64,000 bases of DNA from Dictyobacter kobayashii (GTDB lineage: Bacteria; Chloroflexota; Ktedonobacteria; Ktedonobacterales; Ktedonobacteraceae): the NCBI RefSeq assembly GCF_003967555.1, contig NZ_BIFS01000001.1:3286001-3350000 (forward strand), written 5' to 3'. A program made the position numbers and the translations under genes. Under the pieces are notes generated by a model. The model searched no databases. It was not told the origin of the DNA and saw nothing but the letters and a program-made list of their open reading frames with translations. Of this stretch, positions 18,130 through 27,135 are shown one piece after another. Positions within the stretch are counted from its first letter, which is position 1, and the number at the start of each line of letters is the position of its first letter.

Positions 18130-19998
18130 TTATTCTACGGTCACGGATTTGGCCAGGTTGCGGGGCTGATCGACGTTACAGCCACGGGCGACCGCGACGT
18201 GGTAGGCGAAGAGCTGCAACGGTACCGAGGCCAGCAGGGGACTGAAGACTTCGAGCGTGGCCGGGACATACATGATGTCGTCGGCGTGCTGGCGAATGTT
18301 TTCGTCTCCTTCGGTGGCGACGACGATGATGTAGGCGTCGCGCGCGCGCACCTCCTGGATGTTGCTGACCACTTTCTCATAGACATGCGAGGCGGTGGCG
18401 ATACCGATCAGGGGCGTTTCATTGTCAAGCAGGGCGATCGAGCCGTGTTTGAGTTCGCCGGCCGGGAAGCCTTCGGCATGGATGTATGAGATCTCTTTGA
18501 GCTTTAAGGCGCCTTCCAGGGCAGTGGGATAGCCAACACCACGGCCAATAAACATGATGCTTTTGACGGCCGCCATGCGTTTGGCAAGTGGTTCGATGAT
18601 GTCGCTTTCGCTATTGGCTTGATCGAGAATATGCTGGATCTGTCCGGGTAGTTGCTCAAGGGCCGCCAGGAATTCACGCATCTGCTCGTCCTGGATGCGA
18701 CCACGGGCCTGACCCAGGTAGAGGCCGAGCATGTAGAGGACCGCCACCGAGCTAACAAAGGTCTTGGTCGCGACCACACCGATCTCAGGGCCTGCCTGCA
18801 AGTAGAGGACCGCGTCGGCCAGGCGGGTAATGGCGCTGGAGACGATGTTGGTGACGGCAATTACCGGGGCACCATGTTCGCGGGCCTGGCGGATACCGAC
18901 CAGCGTATCGGCGGTCTCACCAGACTGGGTGACAGCGATACAGAGGGTCTCGGGTCCGACAATAGGATCGCAGTAGCGGAACTCGGCGGCCGTAATGGTC
19001 TCAACCGGGATACGTGCCCATTTCTCGATGGCGTACTTGGCGATCATACCGGCGTGGTAGGAGGTGCCACAGGCTACAACAAGGATGCGCTGAATATTAT
19101 TGAGCAGGCCCGCATGTTCCATCCGTTCAAGTTCCGGCAGGTGCAGCTGGCCATCACGGCTGCGGCCAGTCAGGGCGCGGCGCAGGGCATCAGGCTGCTC
19201 ATTGATCTCCTTGATCACAAAATGTGGATAGCCACCTTTTTCAGCCGCCTGGATATCCCAATCAATGGTCATGGGTTCGCGCTCAATTGGCGTGCCATAC
19301 AAGGTTGTCAATTTAACACCCTCAGGACGCAACTCAACTACTTCACCCTCTTCGAGGATCAGGATACGGCGCGTGTGTTTCAGGATGGCTGGAATGTCGG
19401 AGGCCAGGAACTGCTCATTTTCGCCCAGTCCAACGATCAATGGTCCGGCGCAACGGGCACCGACCAGCAGATCAGGATGTTCGCGGCTAACCACACCAAT
19501 GGAATATGAGCCTGTTACATGTTGCAGCGCGCTACGTACAGCCAGGGTTAAATCATGATCGGCTGCACCAAAGTATTCGCGCTCAATCAAGTGGGCCAGG
19601 ACCTCGCTATCCGTCTCGGACTTGAAGATATGACCATCTTGTTGTAGCTCACGACGCAGCTCGGCATAATTCTCAATAATGCCATTGTGCACAACAGTCA
19701 AGCTGCCAGTGCAATCGGGATGGGGATGGGCGTTAGTATCGTTTGGCCGTCCATGGGTTGCCCAGCGTGTATGTCCAATACCGAGCGTGCTATCGCCGGG
19801 GCGGGAACCATTATCAACGGTCGCAACGAGATTAGCAATTTTGCCGGCCTGACGATGGAGATCAATCTTACCAGTGGAACTTAAAACCGCGATACCAGCG
19901 GAGTCATAGCCGCGATATTCGAGTTTGGAGAGGCCATCAAGCAATATGGAAGTGACATCGGTCTCTTTTGAGCCGACGTATCCTATGATACCGCACAT
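18130..19998 (-). CDS. glmS: Glutamine-fructose-6-phosphate aminotransferase GlmS
   Basis: Makes glucosamine-6-phosphate from fructose-6-phosphate and glutamine, the entry to peptidoglycan amino sugars. The 622-residue protein starts MCGIIGYVGSKE, with Cys1 as glutaminase nucleophile after Met removal, then EYRGYDSAGIAVL and GHTRWATHGRPN of the glutaminase domain. Two SIS domains follow: CGTSYHAG and TQSGETADT in the first, and ALKLKEISYIHAEGFPAGEL with HGSIALLD in the second. It ends LAKSVTVE, the flexible catalytic C-terminus of the family. The start lies 58 bases after a glmS ribozyme, so its mRNA should be cleaved when GlcN-6-P is high. Confidence 0.97.
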   Translation of the reverse strand: MCGIIGYVGSKETDVTSILLDGLSKLEYRGYDSAGIAVLSSTGKIDLHRQAGKIANLVATVDNGSRPGDSTLGIGHTRWATHGRPNDTNAHPHPDCTGSLTVVHNGIIENYAELRRELQQDGHIFKSETDSEVLAHLIEREYFGAADHDLTLAVRSALQHVTGSYSIGVVSREHPDLLVGARCAGPLIVGLGENEQFLASDIPAILKHTRRILILEEGEVVELRPEGVKLTTLYGTPIEREPMTIDWDIQAAEKGGYPHFVIKEINEQPDALRRALTGRSRDGQLHLPELERMEHAGLLNNIQRILVVACGTSYHAGMIAKYAIEKWARIPVETITAAEFRYCDPIVGPETLCIAVTQSGETADTLVGIRQAREHGAPVIAVTNIVSSAITRLADAVLYLQAGPEIGVVATKTFVSSVAVLYMLGLYLGQARGRIQDEQMREFLAALEQLPGQIQHILDQANSESDIIEPLAKRMAAVKSIMFIGRGVGYPTALEGALKLKEISYIHAEGFPAGELKHGSIALLDNETPLIGIATASHVYEKVVSNIQEVRARDAYIIVVATEGDENIRQHADDIMYVPATLEVFSPLLASVPLQLFAYHVAVARGCNVDQPRNLAKSVTVE

Positions 19999-20056
19999 GG
20001 AGTTGGGTACCTTTCTACATTGTAGTAATAAAACTATGTTGTTCTACTACATCACT

Positions 20057-20202
20057 GAGAACGGTTTGTCCTGGTCGTTACCGGCAGGCGTTGTGTGTTC
20101 TCTTTTCAGGGTTGTGATCGACCCTGGGGGCTCCCCGCTGACAATTCCGAACGGCCCCCTCCTCGTCAACCGGAACTTCCTCCTCTAGTCCGGCCCATGC
20201 GC
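20057..20202 (-). ncRNA. glmS ribozyme (GlcN-6-P-activated self-cleaving riboswitch)
   Basis: Read on the minus strand, cleavage would fall between A (20203) and G (20202) in TAGTA|GCGCATGG. Then come CCGGACT...AGTTCCGG (P1-like stem), the core GTTGACGAGGAGGGGG, a second stem closing with GCCCCC, the hairpin AGGGT-CGATCACA-ACCCTG (P3), AAAA, and GAGAAC...GTTCTC (P4). The order and the TTGACGAGG core match known glmS ribozymes, and the downstream gene is glmS. The 3' end is set at the P4 stem. A covariance search with RF00234 would settle it. Confidence 0.88.
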
Positions 20203-20684
20203 TACTAGAAACATCTGCATATAATTACGTAAACAAGTATATCATTACCCTGGTTAAGATTGGGTGTTTGCTCGGTTAAGGTTGTGTACACTAGGAAATC
20301 TGGTTCAGGTTGGTGTTTGTAGCACACTCAGGCAGGTCCCTGGGGATGAGCCTTTTTTATTATGGCGATTGGAGATAGTGTTATTTCCTTTACCAACCAT
20401 GCACAGAAGCCAAAATTGTGCCCCTACCTCAGTTATTTGAATAGATCATTTTTTATGAACGATCATGCTTCCCAGGCAGCCGCACCCATACGATTGAGTG
20501 GATACTGTTAGAATGAACAGGGTTAAAAACCGTCTTGTTGGACAGTGCACTCATGGAAAAAATCTTCTATACTTTGTATAAGCCAGAGAATAATTAGTAT
20601 TGAGCCCGGCACCACGCTATAAAAACATGCCTCTCATTTGGATGAGTGCTGCCTGAGAGGTTGAGATGTTTAGCGGTGCGGGCC
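20203..20684. other. Gene-free region upstream of glmS ribozyme
   Basis: Contains a minus-strand TATACT (20236-20241) about 35 bases before the ribozyme cleavage site, a possible -10. Three imperfect direct repeats of GGTTAAGRTTG type start at 20252, 20274 and 20302. No gene is seen. Confidence 0.4.
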
Positions 20685-20737
20685 TTGACAAACTCGTGTT
20701 CACCGATATATTATAGATATATCGATATTATATCGAT
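20685..20737 (+). promoter_or_regulatory. Sigma-70 type promoter with ATATCGAT operator boxes before ABC exporter
   Basis: TTGACA at 20685-20690, 18-base spacer, TATTAT at 20709-20714. Immediately downstream are two ATATCGAT boxes (20719-20726 and 20730-20737), one helical turn apart, in an AT-rich near-palindrome. This is a likely repressor site for the exporter gene. Confidence 0.6.
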
Positions 20738-20785
20738 GACATATCATGTAGCAATAAGTATCTATGTTTGGGGAGAAGAACAGGT

Positions 20786-22810
20786 ATGGGATTTCATCGT
20801 ATGGGTGGTGGGATGTCCTCTTATTTAGAGGAACAGAAACTGCGGGGGCGCAAAACGGATGCACGCACAGTCAGGCGCGTTATAGAAGCCTTCCAGCCGT
20901 ATAAATTTCAAGTCATAATGGTATTGATCGCGATCCTATTAACCACCGTCTTAGGCCTGGTCAATCCACTCTTAATTCAGCGCATTTTCGACGATGCTAT
21001 CGCCAAAAATAACTTCCGTTTGCTGGTCATTTACGTGAGCATTATGATTATCACCCCTATTATCACTGGAATGATTGGGGTCTGGCAATCTTATCTCAAT
21101 AATATGATTGGCCAGAATGTGATGCGTGACTTCCGCAATCGACTCTACCGGCACCTGCAGAGTATGTCGTTGCGTTTCTTTACCGCCACGCGCACAGGTG
21201 AAATTCAATCGCGGCTCTCAAATGACGTCAATGGTGTACAATCGGTGGTCACAAATACAGCGACCAGCATAGTTTCTAATATCTCTATCGTGGTAAGCAC
21301 GATTATCGCCATGCTGGTGATCAGTCCACTGCTCACCTTGATCTCATTGGGGCTCCTGCCACTTTTTCTCTGGATCACCACTAAAGTCGGCAATATCCGC
21401 CGCACGACCAGCAAAGAGACGCAGCAAACGATGGCCTCACTGACCGCCATGATGCAAGAGACCCTCTCAGTCAGCGGCATTCTACTGATGAAGACCTTTG
21501 GGCGTCAGCAATACGCCCAGGAGATGTTCGAGAAAGAAAATCAGAAGTTAACCAACCTGGAAGTGCGCCAGCAGATGATTGGGCGCTGGTTCTTTATGGC
21601 CATCAACATCTTCTTCTCAATTATTCCCGCCGTCGTTTACCTGGTTGCCGGCTGGCAGATCATTTCGCATGAAGATCCCTTTATGACATTTGGTAAAATC
21701 GTAGCTTTTACCACCTTGCAGAGCCGGATCTTCTTTCCCATCGGACAACTGATGTCGCTGCAAGTTGAGGTACAGGGTGCGCTGGCTTTTTTTGATCGGA
21801 TATTTGAATATCTTGATATCCCCATTGAGATTAAAGATAAATCTAATGCACTCCGCCTCTCCTCCGAAAAATCGCAAGGTCGCGTAACCTTTAAAAATGT
21901 TTCATTTACCTACAAGCGCGATATACCAGATGTATTGAAGCCCTTGCCCGAAGCCAAAAATGGCAATGGCAAATGGTCTGGCATGAATCCTTTCCGCCGT
22001 TCTGCTACAGCCGTTGCGCCAGATTATGAAGCGATGAAACTGGAAGCGTTAGGAGAGGCTACCAATGGAGTAGGCAGGCAGCTAGTAGACGAGCCGCGCC
22101 AGACCTTAAGAGATATCTCCTTTGAGATTAAGCCGGGCCAGCTGGCGGCACTGGTTGGACCCAGCGGCGCAGGTAAGACGACGATGACCTATATGGTGCC
22201 TAGACTCTATGATGTGGATGACGGGGCGGTAGAGATCGATGGTCATAATGTGAAAGATGTCTCGCTATCTTCACTTGGCGAATTGGTCGGTGTCGTGACC
22301 CAGGAGACCTATCTATTACATTCAACGGTGCGTGAGAACTTGCTCTATGCGCGCGCAGATGCTACCGATGAAGAGATGATCGCAGCCACCAGGGCCGCCG
22401 CCATTCATGATCGCATCATGGAACTGACCGATGGCTATGATACTATCGTAGGTGAGCGCGGCTATAGACTGTCAGGCGGCGAAAAACAGCGTATCGCCAT
22501 TGCCCGTGTCATTCTGAAGAATCCACGCATCCTGATCCTCGACGAGGCCACCAGCGCATTGGATACCCATTCCGAGCGCTTGATCCAGGCCGCGCTGGAG
22601 CCTTTAATGAAGGGGCGCACCACACTGGCCATAGCTCACCGCCTCTCCACCATCCTTTCGGCCGACATCATCCTGGTCGTAGACAGAGGAGAAATCGTCG
22701 AGCGCGGCACTCACCAGGAACTCCTGGAAGAGGGTGGACTCTATGCCCGCCTCTATAATGAACAGTTTGGAGCTCCTGCACTAACCGAAGAAGAAGAAAC
22801 GATTGCTTGA
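20786..22810 (+). CDS. ABC exporter, fused membrane and ATPase domains
   Basis: A 674-residue half-transporter of the MsbA/BmrA type. Six membrane segments span about residues 35-315, and the ATPase domain follows with Walker A GPSGAGKTT, Q-loop TQETYLLHS, signature LSGGEKQRIAIARVI and Walker B ILILDEATSALD. Between the first ATPase strand (VTFKNVSFTYKRD) and TLRDISFEIKPG there is an unusual insert of about 60 residues containing MNPFRRSATAVAPDYEAMK, absent from ordinary exporters. The start ATG at 20786 follows GGGGAGAAG; a TTG at 20768 is less likely. The substrate is unknown. The promoter bears operator-like boxes, suggesting inducible efflux. Confidence 0.9.
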   Translation: MGFHRMGGGMSSYLEEQKLRGRKTDARTVRRVIEAFQPYKFQVIMVLIAILLTTVLGLVNPLLIQRIFDDAIAKNNFRLLVIYVSIMIITPIITGMIGVWQSYLNNMIGQNVMRDFRNRLYRHLQSMSLRFFTATRTGEIQSRLSNDVNGVQSVVTNTATSIVSNISIVVSTIIAMLVISPLLTLISLGLLPLFLWITTKVGNIRRTTSKETQQTMASLTAMMQETLSVSGILLMKTFGRQQYAQEMFEKENQKLTNLEVRQQMIGRWFFMAINIFFSIIPAVVYLVAGWQIISHEDPFMTFGKIVAFTTLQSRIFFPIGQLMSLQVEVQGALAFFDRIFEYLDIPIEIKDKSNALRLSSEKSQGRVTFKNVSFTYKRDIPDVLKPLPEAKNGNGKWSGMNPFRRSATAVAPDYEAMKLEALGEATNGVGRQLVDEPRQTLRDISFEIKPGQLAALVGPSGAGKTTMTYMVPRLYDVDDGAVEIDGHNVKDVSLSSLGELVGVVTQETYLLHSTVRENLLYARADATDEEMIAATRAAAIHDRIMELTDGYDTIVGERGYRLSGGEKQRIAIARVILKNPRILILDEATSALDTHSERLIQAALEPLMKGRTTLAIAHRLSTILSADIILVVDRGEIVERGTHQELLEEGGLYARLYNEQFGAPALTEEEETIA

Positions 22811-22836
22811 GTAGATCCTCAATAAGTTGTAATACA

Positions 22837-22870
22837 GATGGCAAGCATACCTGAATGGATGTTTGCCATC
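22837..22870 (+). terminator. Hairpin after ABC exporter
   Basis: GATGGCAA pairs with TTGCCATC, with further partial pairing inside, followed by TTTGCTTT. A modest terminator. Confidence 0.55.
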
Positions 22871-23014
22871 TTTGCTTTAATCGCCTTTATCTCAGTCAGC
22901 TTTAGTTTGTTATATATCATTCCTGAAGCATTGTAATTATATTGAATGGCACATACAATACTGAGAAGTTACTATTAGCCACACATGATATTTTATAGCT
23001 AGAGGAATTAACAT

Positions 23015-24226
23015 ATGCACACTTCACGTGATCGTAAGCCATGGCGAGCCAGGAATGGTCGTATCCTCTGGTCCCGGTTCTCCTTTGGGCTGTTTATCAT
23101 TTGTATACTACTTGCTCTGGCCGGTTGCGGCTCTTCAGATAATGGGAATACAAATAACACATCCCTGGTTCCACTGCCGACACCGACGCCGGGTCCCAGT
23201 CAGGCTGTCTCCTTGCAGACTATTCATATGCTTGATCAAAAAAATGGCTGGGCTATTACCCATGATGGGCGTGTACTGCACACTACCCAGGGAACCGCAA
23301 AGTGGCGTGATATTACCCCAACGGCCGGTGCTCCACAACCAACCTTTAGCACGGCAACCTTTCTGGACGCCCAGAACGCCTGGATTACAGCCCAGGTTAA
23401 TGACAAAGTATCAATCTGGCGCACCTACACGGGCGGTGATTTCTGGCTAGAGTCTCCATTGCCAGTTTCAGGCCAGGGTGTAGTTAATATCAATTTTATT
23501 GATCCGCTGAATGGTTGGTTGCTGCTTAAAACCGCCAGCGCCAAAGCCAACAACGAGCCAGTGGCTGTTTTCTCGACCACGGATGGTGGAAACAACTGGT
23601 ATCAAATAGATAACGCAGGCCAATCGAGTAATGCCAGCCTCAGTGCCCTGCCAGCTAACAATGAAAAAACTGGCATAGGTTTTAAATCTACGACTCAGGG
23701 TTGGGTGACAGGATATGCGCCTGATGAGAAAGTCCCGGTTTTCTATGCAAGTAATGATGCTGGCTATACCTGGACTGCCCAGAAGTTAACTTTGCCAAAC
23801 GAGCGACCTGTCCGTACTTTTGCACCAGTCTTCTTCAATCAAAACGATGGCATCTTGCCAGCGCAGCTAGTTGACAACAGCCAGGGAGTGGTTATTTACA
23901 CTACCCATGATGGCGGCAAAACCTGGAGTGGTAACACCCCTGATGCCAATATTACCTCGACCGTCAGTTTTACCAGCGCTGCCCAGGGATGGGCCATTGG
24001 TAGTAATGTTAAGGAGAGTAATATCTACAGTACCAATGACAGTGGCAAAACCTGGAGCCGACTCTCGCAGCTCGGAGGGGATGTGGCCAAAATTGAAGAC
24101 CTGCAGTTTGTTTCTGCTACCAATGGTTGGGCTATTGCAACCACCAAAGCCGATACCACCCAACTCTACCAGAGCACTGATGGGGGTAAAAGTTGGGCTG
24201 TTGTTGATACCAGTGCCTCCTCTTAG
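23015..24226 (+). CDS. Lipoprotein with YCF48/BNR-type beta-propeller repeats
   Basis: A 403-residue predicted lipoprotein: basic N-terminus, hydrophobic stretch and lipobox LALAGC, then a Ser/Asn/Thr/Pro-rich linker. The rest is a series of Asp-box repeats (TTDGGNNWYQ, SNDAGYTWTA, THDGGKTWSG, TNDSGKTWSR, STDGGKSWAV), alternating with GWA/GWV turns (NGWAITHDG, QGWVTGYAP, NGWAIATT). This is the photosynthesis system II assembly factor YCF48-like or sialidase-like propeller fold. In non-phototrophs such proteins are surface proteins of unknown role. SD AGAGGA precedes the ATG. No sialidase catalytic residues can be recognised. Confidence 0.85.
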   Translation: MHTSRDRKPWRARNGRILWSRFSFGLFIICILLALAGCGSSDNGNTNNTSLVPLPTPTPGPSQAVSLQTIHMLDQKNGWAITHDGRVLHTTQGTAKWRDITPTAGAPQPTFSTATFLDAQNAWITAQVNDKVSIWRTYTGGDFWLESPLPVSGQGVVNINFIDPLNGWLLLKTASAKANNEPVAVFSTTDGGNNWYQIDNAGQSSNASLSALPANNEKTGIGFKSTTQGWVTGYAPDEKVPVFYASNDAGYTWTAQKLTLPNERPVRTFAPVFFNQNDGILPAQLVDNSQGVVIYTTHDGGKTWSGNTPDANITSTVSFTSAAQGWAIGSNVKESNIYSTNDSGKTWSRLSQLGGDVAKIEDLQFVSATNGWAIATTKADTTQLYQSTDGGKSWAVVDTSASS

Positions 24227-24254
24227 TTAATACTATCGATAGTATTGCTACCCT

Positions 24255-24315
24255 CTTTTTATAATGAAGCGCGAAAAATGTGCCTGGCATATTTTTCGCG
24301 CTTCATTATAAAAAG
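24255..24315. terminator. Long stem-loop, 25 perfect bp plus inner pairs
   Basis: Arms 24255-24279 and 24291-24315 are exact reverse complements, with T5 and A5 at the outer ends, located 29 bases after the lipoprotein stop. The inner bases pair further. Confidence 0.85.
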
Positions 24316-24405
24316 ACTGATTAGAGGCGTACGCTTGCAGCTCGTTAACTAGCTAGAGCTGGTTAGAGGTGTGGATTTGCATCTCGTGATTGCCAGCATA
24401 GGGTT

Positions 24406-24465
24406 TATTAAAGGGGTGTTGGGTGTGGGTGGCGACTGCCACCCACACCCAACACCCCTTTAATA
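24406..24465. repeat. GC-rich perfect inverted repeat, 28-bp arms
   Basis: Arms 24406-24433 and 24438-24465 match exactly around a GACT loop. The arms are rich in GGGTGT and ACACCC. There is no T-run, so it is not a standard terminator. It lies in the 410-base gap 24227-24637, which otherwise has no gene. Confidence 0.8.
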
Positions 24466-24494
24466 CCCGGGCCGCGCCGCAGGCGTGGCCCGGG
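24466..24494. repeat. GCA-triloop GC hairpin next to long palindrome
   Basis: CCCGGGCC-GCGCC-GCA-GGCGT-GGCCCGGG, 13 bp with one G-T. It directly follows the 24406-24465 palindrome. A similar hairpin, GGCGCC-GCA-GGCGCC, follows the palindrome at 32882-32935. Confidence 0.7.
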
Positions 24495-24637
24495 CGCCTG
24501 AATCGACACAGAATAATAATGTAGAAAGTATATCCAACTTTCTGATCGGAAGAGCGTAAATAGATACGGAAGAACTTTAAAAAACTATCTCATGCATACT
24601 TTATGGAATAGAAAAAGCAATATTGGAGGATCAAGCC

Positions 24638-25084
24638 ATGGATGCACGATTTTATAACCTGCGCGACCAGGAAGTTAATATCGAGTCTCTCGCAAATAAT
24701 CTGGTAAATGCTTATCAAACTCAAGGATATAAAGCACAATATATTGGCAATCAAGACCATGTGCTGGTGCAGTTTAAGAAGGGGAGCGATATCGAGGCTG
24801 TACTTGGCCTCCAGGCTGCCCTATCCCTTTCGCTGCAACGTACTTCGGGTGGTATTATGGCGACTGTGGGGCAGCAGAAATGGATCGATAAACTGGCTGT
24901 AGGTGCTGCCAGCGTCTTTATCCCGGTGCTAGCTCCTTTGCTATTCACCGCTGGCTTTGGTGCATTCCGCCAGTTTAACCTGGCCGGACAGATCTTTTCC
25001 ATGCTAGATGGCCTGGTACGTCAGCAGTATCCAAATGTAGAGATCAATCCTACGGCTGCTCAGGCCCAGGAAACTACATTCTAA
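24638..25084 (+). CDS. Unknown protein, paralogue of the N-terminal domain of the next gene
   Basis: A 148-residue protein of unknown function. It starts MDARFYNLRDQEVNIESLAN, and contains QGYKAQYIGNQDHVLVQFKK and a glycine-rich hydrophobic segment LAVGAASVFIPVLAPLLFTA that may insert in or touch the membrane, ending in a short tail. The first 140 or so residues align well with the N-terminus of the FHA protein at 25433 (MDARFYN, GYQAQHFGNRDQMLVQLKKG, RQQ-P near the end). The ATG at 24638 follows GGAGG at eight bases; the TTG at 24623 is not supported. The pair arose by tandem duplication. Confidence 0.8.
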   Translation: MDARFYNLRDQEVNIESLANNLVNAYQTQGYKAQYIGNQDHVLVQFKKGSDIEAVLGLQAALSLSLQRTSGGIMATVGQQKWIDKLAVGAASVFIPVLAPLLFTAGFGAFRQFNLAGQIFSMLDGLVRQQYPNVEINPTAAQAQETTF

Positions 25085-25146
25085 GGATGCGCCTGATTTT
25101 CATGCTCTCCATGCTTTGCAGGCATGAAATATAAGCATAAAAACGC

Positions 25147-25201
25147 TATTTATGTTGTTGTAGAAAATGTGTTGCGCACATTTTCTACAACAACATAAAT
25201 A
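25147..25201. repeat. Perfect inverted repeat, 25-bp arms
   Basis: Arms 25147-25171 and 25177-25201 around TTGCG, 62 bases after the preceding stop codon. The apex reads GTAGAAAATGTG/CACATTTTCTAC, like the palindrome at 54756-54824. The remainder of 25085-25432 shows no gene. Confidence 0.8.
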
Positions 25202-25432
25202 TATGTTATACTTTATCGAGAAGAGGGCAGATCTACTTTCTAGTGTTCAACTCTCAGCCACCACATGCGTAGATAAGAGTAAGCGGCCTGAATAGAGTGT
25301 TTAAAGTAAGTTTATCCAGGCTAGAAGAAACCAGGCTAATTTGAGAGACGTATCAGCCATTAAGAGGCTGTGCTCATACGATTATATGTATGCAAGCAGA
25401 TAACGAAGTAAAGCTACGTTGGAGGATAACGG

Positions 25433-27076
25433 ATGGATGCCCGCTTTTATAATTCAGATGATATAGATTTGGAGCGATTAGCTAGTGACATCGCTAACGT
25501 CTATATTGCCCAGGGCTATCAGGCTCAGCATTTTGGCAATCGAGACCAGATGCTGGTTCAGTTAAAAAAGGGCGGTGATTTCGAGGCAATTATTGGTATG
25601 CAGGCAGCAATCTCGCTGACCATCCAGCGTACGGCGGGTGGGGTACTGGCGATGATTGGTCGGCAGCGCTGGGTTGACAAAGCAGCTGTTGGCGCGGTCG
25701 GACTGGTAGCTTTTCCTGTACTCTGGCCTCTGGCCTTAACGGCGGGCGCAGGTGCATTACGCCAGGCAAGCCTGGGTAATCAGGCATTAAATATAGTAGA
25801 TGGCCTGGTGCGCCAGCAACGGCCTGGGATTCAGGCTGGCCCGATCCCCTCTTATATTGTGCCGCAGTTACAGCAGCAGTGGGGACAGCCAAATCAGCCC
25901 CAGCAACAGATCCCTTACTATATTCCTTCAAACACGGTAGTCGAAGAGGCTCCCCAGCAACTGTTACCATTCGCAGCGTCACCATCTCCTGCACCGGTGC
26001 CAGCGGCCCCTGCATCAGGCTTACGCTGCGCAAATTGTAATACACCTTATGAGCCGGGGGACACCTTCTGTTCAGGCTGTGGGCGCGCCCTGGCGGCTCC
26101 TAGAGTCTATTGCTCCAACTGCAATTCTGAACTGAAGGCGGGTACATCTTTCTGCCCGAAGTGTGGTGCTTCAACCTTTACTGTTTCAGCTTCTCAGTCT
26201 GCGATACCCAGGCCAGGCCCATCGCCTAAGCCGCCAACCTACACACCGCCGGCACCGCAGCCAACCTATACACCACCAACGCCAACCTATACGCCGCCGG
26301 TAGCGCAGCCACCGCAGCCAACCTATACACCACCAGCGCCGCCACCGACACCGACGTATACCCCGCCGCCTGCACCTGTTTATACGCCGCCAACGCCGCA
26401 GACACCGGCGTCCGTCCCGCAGCCACAGGTATACTATACGCCATCGAGCCAGCAAGCGCCGGCCGATGCCCAGCCTAAGCCGCAGCAGGCGCCCGAACAA
26501 TACTATGTGCCGCCGGTGACGCAAGATCCGTCTGTCAAGCCGCAGCCCAAAGTGACGATGGTGCCCAGCACACCACACCAGACCCCACCGCCACCGCAGA
26601 AGCCACGGCCACAGAAGCAATATTATATTCCCTCCAATCCGGATGCAGCCAAAGCTGAGCAGGATACGTTGACACAACCAACGCTGCCGAGTACAGCCTC
26701 ACAGGCTATCGGGCAACAGCCGACGCTGCCCGCCCAACCAGCCCAGCTCAGTGGACCCTGGGGAGCACTGACATTTGGCAACAACGGACAGCAGATCCTA
26801 CTGAGTGGTGAACGTGCCGCCGTTGGTCGCTACGATCATGATCTGGGTGGAGTTCAGCCAGAAGTGGACCTGAGCAAATTTGATGGTGCAGACACCGTCT
26901 CGCGTCTCCATGCAGCTATCGAACGCTCAGGCGACAGCTATACACTCACTGACCTGAATAGCACCAACTCCACGCGCATCAACGGTAAGCGCCTGGAGCC
27001 TGACAATCCGACTCCCATCAACGATGGAGACACGCTACAATTCGGTAAGATAACCTGTACCTTCAAGAAGATCTAA
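25433..27076 (+). CDS. Zinc-ribbon, proline-rich, FHA-domain protein
   Basis: A 547-residue modular protein. Residues 1-145 are the domain shared with the preceding gene, including a hydrophobic segment. About 196-245 hold two zinc ribbons (CANCNTPYEPGDTFCSGCG and CSNCNSELKAGTSFCPKCG). About 250-430 is a Pro/Thr/Gln tract of YTPP-type repeats. About 445-547 is an FHA phosphothreonine-binding domain with VGRYDHD, VSRLHAAIE and NSTNSTRINGKRL. Such proteins dock on Ser/Thr-kinase substrates, but no kinase gene is nearby. The ATG follows GGAGG. Proline-repeat DNA gives long open frames on the other strand, which are shadows. Confidence 0.88.
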   Translation: MDARFYNSDDIDLERLASDIANVYIAQGYQAQHFGNRDQMLVQLKKGGDFEAIIGMQAAISLTIQRTAGGVLAMIGRQRWVDKAAVGAVGLVAFPVLWPLALTAGAGALRQASLGNQALNIVDGLVRQQRPGIQAGPIPSYIVPQLQQQWGQPNQPQQQIPYYIPSNTVVEEAPQQLLPFAASPSPAPVPAAPASGLRCANCNTPYEPGDTFCSGCGRALAAPRVYCSNCNSELKAGTSFCPKCGASTFTVSASQSAIPRPGPSPKPPTYTPPAPQPTYTPPTPTYTPPVAQPPQPTYTPPAPPPTPTYTPPPAPVYTPPTPQTPASVPQPQVYYTPSSQQAPADAQPKPQQAPEQYYVPPVTQDPSVKPQPKVTMVPSTPHQTPPPPQKPRPQKQYYIPSNPDAAKAEQDTLTQPTLPSTASQAIGQQPTLPAQPAQLSGPWGALTFGNNGQQILLSGERAAVGRYDHDLGGVQPEVDLSKFDGADTVSRLHAAIERSGDSYTLTDLNSTNSTRINGKRLEPDNPTPINDGDTLQFGKITCTFKKI

Positions 27077-27087
27077 TAGCATTAGCA

Positions 27088-27135
27088 AGCATTCTCAGGA
27101 GCCGCCAAAAAGATGCCCCTGGGAATGCTTTTTTG
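27088..27135 (+). terminator. Terminator after FHA protein
   Basis: AGCATTCTCAGG pairs with CCTGGGAATGCT (one G-T), followed by six T. Confidence 0.85.

Noticed and set aside
18652..19509. Plus-strand frame of 285 codons inside glmS
   Set aside because: Shadow of glmS on the opposite strand, with no motif.
26186..26677. Minus-strand frame rich in Arg/Trp opposite the proline repeats
   Set aside because: A by-product of the proline-rich coding repeats of the FHA protein.
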